DNA of 64,000 nucleotides from Paramacrobiotus metropolitanus (Eukaryota; Tardigrada; Eutardigrada; Parachela; Macrobiotidae): NCBI RefSeq assembly GCF_019649055.1, contig NW_026570263.1, positions 496,001 to 560,000 of the forward strand, read 5' to 3'. Shown piece by piece: positions 56,707 to 64,000 of this stretch (position 1 is its first letter; each line of letters starts with the position of its first letter). The notes under the pieces were generated by a model. It saw only the letters and a program-made list of their open reading frames with translations, ran no database searches and was not told where the DNA came from. The position numbers and the translations under genes were made by a program.

Positions 56707-57906
56707 ACTCTGTTACGTATTTGATTCTATTGGTTGAACCTAAGGGCATTAAATTTGTGTTCCAGTTTCTTGCGCTGTGTTCCCGACCGCAACGGTATCG
56801 CAGCAATATATGCCGTGCACCAGTCACCGATCGGATGACAATGATAATAATTATTAATGTAGGTTGTGTGGTATAATTATGCAGCACTTTGCCTTTCAGC
56901 TAGCTGAACAGAGATGAAACTTCATCTTAAGAATTTTGTCAACTGATACTTTTGCAGTACTTTATTTAATACAGATACGTATTGACCATGACAAAAAAGT
57001 ACAGAGATGTACTATATAATTATGCAGCAGCGTTCACACAGACATGAACGTTTCCGTCTGTCGTATATTCATCTATCAGCTGAATCGTCAGTTTGCGGTG
57101 TTGAAACCGTTCCATGTTGGCAGAGAGATGGCACGTTAACCAGCCTTTAGCAGGTTAAACAGTTTAGCTCCTGTTTTATTAACTGCCACAAGCCAGTCAA
57201 AAGGGTGTAATCAGTGGGGTGGAAGGAAACCGCACTACGAGTTAGACTCAAGCGCATTTTAGGTGACCCGCCAAACAGCCACTCGTTCACCGCGATGCTA
57301 GAAGGCGATATTTTTTATCTGACTCGTGAACAACCGAACCAACACGAGCGAACAAACTGTTTTGGCAACCTTTTTTAGCAGCGTAAATCGACACAAATCG
57401 AATTGAGATGCCTACTTCACATAGTTTACAACCGAAAACTTTATCACAAGCAGTCTGAGCAGGCATTTCAGCCGTTTGACACGACTTCAGTGTGATGTAC
57501 TGATCGCCGGTTGGCCTACATAATTTCCTAAGTGCTGGGGAAAAGGTCAACAAAACGAGTTTACCACAACAGATCAGCTTTTTCGAGGCAAACTGGAAAA
57601 AAGTCAGTACCGCTAGAAGCTGCACGTTACCAGCGATGGGCGGAGCGCGAATGTGGGTAATCGGCTTTTCTTGGTGCTATGTCCGAAGCATACTGGTGAC
57701 TTGCCCTTCCAGTTAACGATCTGAGCAGGTTTCTTGGGTTTTTATCTGATCTGAGCATCTCAGGTTTGTTGGAACCAATAGTTAACTAACTTGAAACTAA
57801 CAGTTGGAACTAATAATCAAAAATTGGAACGATCTGAGCAGCGAGCTCGTCGGTTACGGTTGATACGGTTACGGTTATGTAAGGTAAAACTGAACAATTG
57901 CTTCTG
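56707..57906. other. Intergenic, no gene seen
   Basis: This lies between the F-box gene and the retrotransposon 3' end. A 112-codon minus frame at 57287-57625 has no recognisable features. One AAAGGTCA motif is at about 57543. Confidence 0.45.
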
Positions 57907-60900
57907 CAAAATAATAATAATAATAATAATAATAATGGAAGTTTATTGTCCTTGCACGGAGCGAGTGCCCCCTCTAAGCTTCAGACAGCGAGACAGCGGA
58001 AGGAAAAACACACAAAACATTACAACAGCATCATGAAGTGAAACACGAAAACATGAAGTGATTACGATGACAACAACACACACTGTTTTATAATAAACAG
58101 CAAAACACTTGAAAAGGCAGTACAGAGAGTCTCAAAGGTTGCGATCAGTTGGTGTTATCGTGGAAAAAGGAAGGGAGACGATCGCGCTGGGGTCGATGCA
58201 TAAAACCAAAACCCACATTGACAATTACGAATTTTCAAAATGTTTTCAAAAAGAAATCGTGGGAAAAAGGGAAAGCAAGGACACTTACGCACGTAATCGC
58301 CTTTTGTACAGTTTCAACTGAGTCGCAACCGTGATACTTCACTAATTTTACTTCTTTATCATTGAACACCAAAGAATAGACGTAATTATGCTAGTCACTT
58401 GTTCTGAAAGCTTTAGCTGATGGTAAATCGTTCCAGTTTACTGTCTTTAAAGCTTCGGAAAAGGTATTCAACGTGACGTAGGCGTTGGGCATCAGGGGAA
58501 GTTCATTCCAGACGGACACAAGGCTGTTGAGGTACGAGTCATGGGCAGTGGTCACTGTTATTCCACAAACGGTTGTTGGGGACGGCTCAATCGGGCACGG
58601 GTGATTCAGGAGGCGTTCTGATATTCTGGTATTTCCTGCAACAGACTCAAGCACAGCAGCAGAGAATTTCAGGGGAGATACAATTAGATCACCCATCGGA
58701 ACAACCCGAAACACTAATTTGTACATAAACAGCAGTGCTTTTTTCAGACGGCGCGTAATCAGATCGTCCCATTCAAGTTCTTTTAGACGTTTTTCGTAAT
58801 TCAAGACATCGTTTCCGAGTCGCAAAGTTTTAGAAAACCTTCTCTGACAACTTTCGATGGCATTTTTCGACTGTTTTAGTGACGGCTTCATGATGACGCA
58901 GCAGTAATCGATAACTGAAAGGACAAGTGCTTCAAAGAGCCGTATGCGGGCACCGTAGTCAGTGTAGCGAAAAACGTGGTTAATGTAGTTGACTCTTTTG
59001 TTGCATTTTTTTGCTACATTTTCGCTGTTGATTTTGAAGTTCAGTTTTCGATCAACAAATATTCCCAAGTGCTTTACGTAATCAGACTTTGGTACAGGAA
59101 CATTGTTAATACTGTACTGATATGAAGAATCAGGAGATTTCTTTTTTGAGAAACGAACGTGGACGGACTTTGCCGCGTTAAGGATGAGCTGTTTGTCAAT
59201 AAGCCATTCACCAAGATGCGCTAGGTCTTCCTGCAGCAACTGGGTGTCCGCTGTGGTTGTAACCGGACGAAAAACAACAATATCATCAGCAAAAACGAAA
59301 GCGGCGCTTCCGTTTTTCAGTGCAAAAAGGATGAAATTCAACACGCAAATAAACAACAAAGGGCCCAGTACAGAACCTTGAGGTACACCACTGTTTACCG
59401 GTAGCGGATCCGAAATTTCATTTTCGACTGTCACACGTTGCGTTCGATTTTTTAAATAATCAGAAATCAAATGCACGATTTGACTGGGAAGATACATCTG
59501 AATTAACGCATCGATAATGGATTCATGAGACAGCTTATCAAAAGCCTTTGAGCAGTCCAAAAACACGGCGTCTACAGCAGTGCCGTTACTGATAAAATCA
59601 TTCACAAATTTTACGAAAAGAAAAAGCTGTAGTTCGGTTGACCTTTTGTGCCGGTAAGCGAATTGGTGATCGAAAAGCATATGGTTTCTGCTCAAGTGTT
59701 CACGAATCAACTGATCAAGACAACGTTCAAAAATTTTGGATACAGGATTTAGCATTGAAACTGGTCGATAACTGTCGGGCAATCTGTGATCTGCTGAGAT
59801 TTTCGGTATCGGAGTTATAAAAGAATGCTTCCATCTCGATGAAAATACCCCTTCATTGATAGCGGCATTAAAAATTAATTTAAGCGGCTTAGTGATAGAC
59901 AAAGCAGCAATTTTTAAAAGTTTATTAGTTATTTCAAATTTACCGCTCGATGTTGTAACGGATATTTTTGCAAGCTGTTCAAAAATTAATAATTCAGAAA
60001 TTTCCCAATTATCATTGTTGTCACAGGTCAGATCAAGGCTGCTGCCAGCACAGTGGCCATTACACATAGACTGAGAGTTACGATACACTGTGTTAAGTAC
60101 GGCTGCTTTCTCACGATCGGTAGTTACGGATGTGCCATCGGCCACCTTGAGGGGTGGCATGCCGATTCGATCATTGGTTGATTTCATATACCGCCAGAAC
60201 TTCGATGGATTATTTCGAAAAGCTGTGGATATATTTGAAAGCTTTTGTTTTCCAAACTTCCGCACAAGGGTGTCACATTTTTTTGAAATATTTTTCCATT
60301 TAAATTTAAAATAACTTGATCTAAATTGCCGGTACAAACGGATAGCACGATCTCGAGAATTGATTATCTTCTTGATATTTTTGGGATATTGTACCGATCC
60401 TTTACGCAATTTAACATTTTCATAAACGAAAAAAGTTTTCGCTGTTTCGAAAAAAACATCTTCAAATTTATCCGCACGTTTGTTAGCGTTTAGGCAGCCA
60501 AGCAGATTAACCCAATCTACAGCGTTCAGCGCAGCTAGGAACTGGTCAACTTTACTTTTTTCAATTTTCCACCGCTTTTTTATCCGAAATTTTCTGCGAT
60601 ATTTCTTTAATTTCAAAGAAAATTCAAAACCGATGTGATCATTTTTAGTAGAAGGCGGACAGATTGGAACTGCCGGTTCAAAAAGTGAATTTGCGCTTAA
60701 CAAACACAGATCGAGGCAGTTCATTTCTCTCGTAGGAAAATCAATTATCTGTCTTAACCCAAATTCTTCAACGGCGTGTAGCAACTCACGGCTTGCTGGC
60801 TTAATTGCAGTTTTATCTGACCAGTTTATGTCAGGCCGATTGAAATCTCCCATGATTATGCATTTTGTTAACAAATGAGGGGAGAAACGAGAACGCAGAT

Positions 60901-61360
60901 GTTCAATTAGCGCAGGGATTGCATGAATACTTTTATCGGGTGGTGCGTAAAACGCAATAAAAATTCGATCAAGAGACAGAGACTGTACACAAAGAATCTC
61001 AAGTAAGGGAGTTTCCAGCTCAGGCCTGGGAATCGCGCGTAATGTGTTACGAATGACAATAGCCACACCGCCACGACCATCAGACCTGGCTTTTCGAAAT
61101 ACGTTGAAATTATCTAGGTCAGCGAAATCGGAATCTGTCATGAAAGGCCTGTCGTATGTCTCCGTAAGAACGGTCACATCACTGACTGAAGAGAACAATT
61201 TAACTTCTTCGCGTTTGCTTTTTACGCTTCTAACATTACAGCATCGCACACGGATATTTTCAACAGGAGCCGGATGTTTCGGCTGTCGAAGAGACACAGT
61301 CTGTTGGTTAACCGGATCTGACAAAATCTTATTATTAAAAACAGCGGTCTAATGCTAGAT
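57907..61360 (-). mobile_element. CR1/Jockey-group non-LTR retrotransposon, 5' truncated, ORF2 intact
   Basis: The element runs on the minus strand from near 61360 through ORF2 to a 3' UTR that ends in about nine ATT repeats (plus strand TAA/AAT repeats at 57908-57937). A short simple-repeat tail of this kind is common in CR1-like elements. No ORF1 lies upstream, so the 5' part is missing or was truncated on insertion. No target duplication was seen. Confidence 0.75.
58391..61324 (-). CDS. Endonuclease-reverse transcriptase (ORF2), open over ~977 codons
   Basis: The frame is open from after a TAG near 61349 to 58391, with no clear ATG at its beginning. Residues 25-230 are an apurinic-type endonuclease: RVRCCNVRSVKSK, TETYD, GRGGVAI, GDFNRPDINW and NDHIGFEF supply the catalytic N, E, D/N and DH. 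Residues 480-760 are the reverse transcriptase: FITPIPK, SYRPVSMLNPVSKIFERCL, FLDCSKAFDKLSH, GVPQGSVLGPLLF and the active-site FADD, followed by a thumb region (KHLGIFVDRKLNF). There is no RNase H or C-terminal zinc knuckle, which fits CR1/Jockey-type elements. It nicks DNA and copies element RNA in place. Full openness suggests a recent insertion. The missing ATG suggests the copy lost its start or uses re-initiation after ORF1. Confidence 0.88.
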   Translation of the reverse strand: MSDPVNQQTVSLRQPKHPAPVENIRVRCCNVRSVKSKREEVKLFSSVSDVTVLTETYDRPFMTDSDFADLDNFNVFRKARSDGRGGVAIVIRNTLRAIPRPELETPLLEILCVQSLSLDRIFIAFYAPPDKSIHAIPALIEHLRSRFSPHLLTKCIIMGDFNRPDINWSDKTAIKPASRELLHAVEEFGLRQIIDFPTREMNCLDLCLLSANSLFEPAVPICPPSTKNDHIGFEFSLKLKKYRRKFRIKKRWKIEKSKVDQFLAALNAVDWVNLLGCLNANKRADKFEDVFFETAKTFFVYENVKLRKGSVQYPKNIKKIINSRDRAIRLYRQFRSSYFKFKWKNISKKCDTLVRKFGKQKLSNISTAFRNNPSKFWRYMKSTNDRIGMPPLKVADGTSVTTDREKAAVLNTVYRNSQSMCNGHCAGSSLDLTCDNNDNWEISELLIFEQLAKISVTTSSGKFEITNKLLKIAALSITKPLKLIFNAAINEGVFSSRWKHSFITPIPKISADHRLPDSYRPVSMLNPVSKIFERCLDQLIREHLSRNHMLFDHQFAYRHKRSTELQLFLFVKFVNDFISNGTAVDAVFLDCSKAFDKLSHESIIDALIQMYLPSQIVHLISDYLKNRTQRVTVENEISDPLPVNSGVPQGSVLGPLLFICVLNFILFALKNGSAAFVFADDIVVFRPVTTTADTQLLQEDLAHLGEWLIDKQLILNAAKSVHVRFSKKKSPDSSYQYSINNVPVPKSDYVKHLGIFVDRKLNFKINSENVAKKCNKRVNYINHVFRYTDYGARIRLFEALVLSVIDYCCVIMKPSLKQSKNAIESCQRRFSKTLRLGNDVLNYEKRLKELEWDDLITRRLKKALLFMYKLVFRVVPMGDLIVSPLKFSAAVLESVAGNTRISERLLNHPCPIEPSPTTVCGITVTTAHDSYLNSLVSVWNELPLMPNAYVTLNTFSEALKTVNWNDLPSAKAFRTSD

Positions 61361-61981
61361 CCAGCAGTGATCCAGATACGGAGACCTAAACGGAATAGAT
61401 CCCGTGGAGTGAGCTATGCGATAAGTATAGCGAACTACGCGGAATCGCGAAACGTCGCACCGCTAATAGCTGACTTTTAATAATATTGAAAATTCCGACA
61501 ACAGAAAATCAACACTGATCGGCGCAGCTCGATCGTAAAGCGTGGAGCCCATTCAACAGCGTGCAACGCTGTGCAGCACGTGCTATGCCGCGCCCACTAA
61601 CAAAACACAAGCCAATCAGAAGCGAGACACAACACAGGCCATAATCCAAAGGCGTAGCGCCTAGCGCCACTGACGTGAACGCTAGTGATCCCGGTCTCAC
61701 ATGCCTCTGGGGGGATGCCGAGCTCCTGTGAGGCTGGACACACTCCCGAATCCACGAGAAGACGACGGTCGCCGAGTGTCTGTGTGTGCTCAAAAACATC
61801 AAATTCTCTTAATCCATTTTATCACATCAATTCCATAAAGGCACAATTCCATTTAATACAATGTGAAATAAAGAGATCCAAGTATAAAAATACTATCAAA
61901 TCGTTAGGAACAGATCAACAGTAACAGATCAATAAAAGTATTAATCAAATTGTAGACTAGGATCCTCCATTTCTGACTCGC
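61361..61981. other. Intergenic, no gene seen
   Basis: Upstream of the retrotransposon. 61640-61760 is somewhat GC-rich without a convincing frame. Confidence 0.4.
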
Positions 61982-63266
61982 AAAGGTCACAGGTCCTGTC
62001 CACCGTTTTCCGCACTTTTAATCCATTCCGCTCCGTTGAGCAATTTCGCGCATCCGTAATGCGACTTTCATCACAATCCGCTTTGAGAATCGGGTGCGTA
62101 TCAAGTACGACTTAGAAATACTGCTTCATCTTTGGAATATGGTGCGTATCAATTGTACGACTTCAAAATGAGATCCAATAAAGGTCATGGAGGGACGTCA
62201 ATGAAGACAAGCGTAGTTCGCTTCCTCCCTAGTAAAGGTCATCCTTTGTTGAGATGATCCGTTGAGATGTGCGACTCGTTTTGGGTTAATGGTCCCAAAG
62301 GTCATGCGACTTGAATTCCGATACGGTGACTCTATTGGGCAATTGATGATCCCAAAGGTCATCCCACTCGTCAAAACTTCTGTTAAAGGTCATGGAGGAA
62401 CTTAGCCGATTTTCTGCGGCTTCAAGCACTTCTTTGCTTGCCCCCCTGGTAAAATTTGCAGTTTGACCTTTCCGTCGCACATCCAACTTCAATATGCCTC
62501 GAGCGGCCAGAGTGCCGGCAAGTTTACCGTAGCATCTCTGATGGTGCCGGCTAGTTACCGCATTAAATTTACCCCATGAAATTTCCACATTTAATCTTTT
62601 ACTCTTGTTCGCCGCCTGTGGCCAATGTTAATACGAGAAATCCGGCTCGATTACCGTAGTTTTTCTCGTTTCACCTTTAACACTGAATCGCTTAAGAAGA
62701 GTGCCGGCGCAGTTTACCGTAACAACTCTAATGAGGCCGACTGATTGCCGCATTAAGTTAACCTCATCAATATTCCACCTGTTGTCTTTCTCTTTTTCGC
62801 CGCTTGTGGCCCCGTTTCGTATTCAAGAGATCCGGCTTGATTACCGTTGTTTCTCTTGTGCATTTATAACACTGAGTCGCTTAGAGAGGAGAGCCGGCTA
62901 ACTGCCGTAACTACTCCCCTTGGGGCCGGCTTTATAGACCGAATCAATTTCAACCCCAATAGATACTCCACATGATTTCTTTTAGGCAATTCTGTGCTAT
63001 AAACGCTGCAAACAACAAATACACAAATACAGTTTATGTTAACATGTCACGTGTCACGTCCTTTATACAACACCATTTTCATCTTTGTGACGTACCGACA
63101 AATGCCGTAGACGTCCTTTTAATAGTGTGATCCTAAAGGTCAACACTATTCCATTTCATTTGAATCGCCCTCGCCATCTCTCGGCGGGCGTTTCTTAGCG
63201 CTTTCCGGTTGGTTTCGGTCGGAAGTTCGGTCAACTGGTTCCGTCGAGTCAACTTCCATGACCTTT
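61982..63266. promoter_or_regulatory. Cluster of AAAGGTCA motifs
   Basis: AAAGGTCA or its complement occurs at 61982, 62180, 62233, 62297, 62354, 62385, 62465, 63135 and 63259. Five of them read AAAGGTCAT with spacings of 53, 64, 57 and 31 bases. It is an extended nuclear-receptor half-site. The cluster flanks the 3' side of the partial gene at 63.1-64.0 kb. Confidence 0.6.
62509..62970. repeat. ~190-bp tandem repeat, about 2.4 copies
   Basis: The units start at 62509, 62698 and 62890 (offsets 189 and 192) with AGAGTGCCGG or AGAGCCGG. Each contains TTACCGTAACAACTCT-like sequence, TTCGCCGC.TGTGGCC and GATTACCGT. The copies differ by perhaps 20-25%. There is no coding. Confidence 0.85.
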
Positions 63267-64000
63267 GTCGGGTCAACTTCGCGCTGGCCACGACCTTTCC
63301 CTTGGCGACTGCGCTTAACCGCCTCTAGTCGATGGCGCGCATCATTTTCTTCCAGTCGCAGCCTTCGATTATCAGGGTCATCTGCCAATCGACGCTGCAC
63401 GTCGGCGAGATTATCCCGCAGCTGTTGGTTTCGTATGCCGCGTCGTCCCATCTGGTTAGGCGCACGGTCTGGACGACGGTCACTTTTCTTCACTAAGAAT
63501 TCATCAATGTAAGTTTCGATTCCGTCCACCGGTTCGACGTAGTCGCTTCCCAGAGAATCTTTAATCTTATTAATCCTTTCTTCTACTTGGGATGCGTGGC
63601 GCTGTGTCAAGTTGCCCTTTTCCATCCGTGTCTTACATTTCTTCAGCGCCTTCCGAGCCGTATGCGCTATGCTGATATGTTCCATCGGTTGTCCCAGCTT
63701 GGCGACATGAGCTCGGAAGAACGGTGGAATGTCGTCCTTCATGGTATTAGACACCAATTGATTCTGTGTCTTGTAATGTGCCAGTCTCGCAGCAAAGACC
63801 TTTTGCCCCATCCTTTTTGCGGCATAGTCCTTAGGATCCACCTGTAGTCCTATCGATGCCCTTGCTGCAAGCAACTTGAAAGCTGGATTCACATGTCGCA
63901 AGACAAACTGAGCCACATATTCTTGTCGTTCGGGATAGTCTCTGTAATAGAACTGTGTCATCCCGATTGGGTCAGTTGTATCCAGCGGTACATCCAATAA
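63146..64000 (-). CDS. Unknown basic, charged protein, C-terminal 285 codons; 5' end outside window
   Basis: The frame is open from the window edge to TAG at 63146-63148, so the start is not visible. The first part (FYYRDYPERQEYVAQFVLRH, AFKLLAARASIGLQVDPKDY) looks globular. From about residue 110 the chain is rich in K, R, E, D and Q, with coiled-coil-like stretches (RINKIKDSL, NLADVQRRLADDPDNRRLRL). The end is disordered with a possible nuclear signal (KKRPPRD). I do not recognise the family. Capsid-like or gag-like proteins of mobile elements can look like this, and the tandem repeat just 3' of it fits an element, but no enzyme domain is in view. Confidence 0.55.
   Translation of the reverse strand, partial: LLDVPLDTTDPIGMTQFYYRDYPERQEYVAQFVLRHVNPAFKLLAARASIGLQVDPKDYAAKRMGQKVFAARLAHYKTQNQLVSNTMKDDIPPFFRAHVAKLGQPMEHISIAHTARKALKKCKTRMEKGNLTQRHASQVEERINKIKDSLGSDYVEPVDGIETYIDEFLVKKSDRRPDRAPNQMGRRGIRNQQLRDNLADVQRRLADDPDNRRLRLEENDARHRLEAVKRSRQGKGRGQREVDPTKVMEVDSTEPVDRTSDRNQPESAKKRPPRDGEGDSNEME

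Noticed and set aside
1-64000. CRISPR arrays, bacterial operons, rRNA genes
   Set aside because: No regularly spaced identical repeats with unique spacers, no Shine-Dalgarno-linked gene runs and no rRNA-like blocks; introns show the sequence is eukaryotic.

Overview
This is nuclear DNA from a small invertebrate. Protein-coding genes have short GT-AG introns, GC-rich exons sit in AT-rich flanks, and lineage-specific families lie in local tandem arrays among transposon debris. Several families (an N-terminal domain joined to an F-box, two-exon secreted leucine-rich proteins, two-exon 7TM receptors) resemble what I recall of tardigrade proteins such as those of Hypsibius. A tardigrade is my best guess, but I could not search to confirm it. 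There is no bacterial operon structure.

Layout. 0.3-2.9 kb: a segment framed by long inverted repeats. 3.4-4.4 kb: an intact retrotransposon-type ORF1 alone between 31-bp direct repeats. 4.8-7.7 kb (minus): a three-exon gene for a secreted protein that looks like a Cry-type pore-forming helical domain followed by a jacalin-like beta-prism; a relic of its last exon lies at 14.35-14.54 kb. 9.3-10.2 kb: two MITE-like elements. 10.4-12.5 kb (plus): a decayed F-box-family gene. 12.6-13.3 kb: an LTR with a duplicated promoter block. 14.3-25.1 kb (minus): a receptor array with one fragment, one clear pseudogene, one copy with a damaged N-terminus and one intact gene. 26.0-27.9 kb (minus): an SLC2/GLUT-type transporter. 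28.8-39.5 kb: a duplicated locus of secreted leucine-rich proteins with two intact genes, one orphan signal-peptide exon, one inverted deleted relic and duplicated 5' flanks, cut by insertions. 39.7-48.5 kb (minus): a 16-exon ABCC5/MRP5-like transporter with a tandemly duplicated exon that looks mutually exclusive. 50.1 kb: a tRNA-like/SINE head. 52.0-56.7 kb: two divergent F-box paralogues, one frameshifted. 57.9-61.3 kb (minus): a non-LTR retrotransposon with an intact ORF2. 62.0-64.0 kb: a motif cluster, a 190-bp tandem array and a partial unknown gene.

How the parts relate. These are independent genes, not a pathway. The main themes are (1) membrane and secreted proteins facing the environment (transporters, receptors, secreted LRR proteins, toxin-like protein); (2) birth-and-death evolution, where each family has intact and broken copies side by side; and (3) at least six fragments of one retroelement family, all on the minus strand. 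The 8-mer AAAGGTCA, an extended nuclear-receptor half-site, appears about 35 times by eye where about two are expected, with a dense cluster at 62.0-63.3 kb. The best candidates for something undescribed are the Cry/jacalin-like secreted gene, the alternative-exon pair in the ABCC5-like gene, and the N-domain/F-box family.
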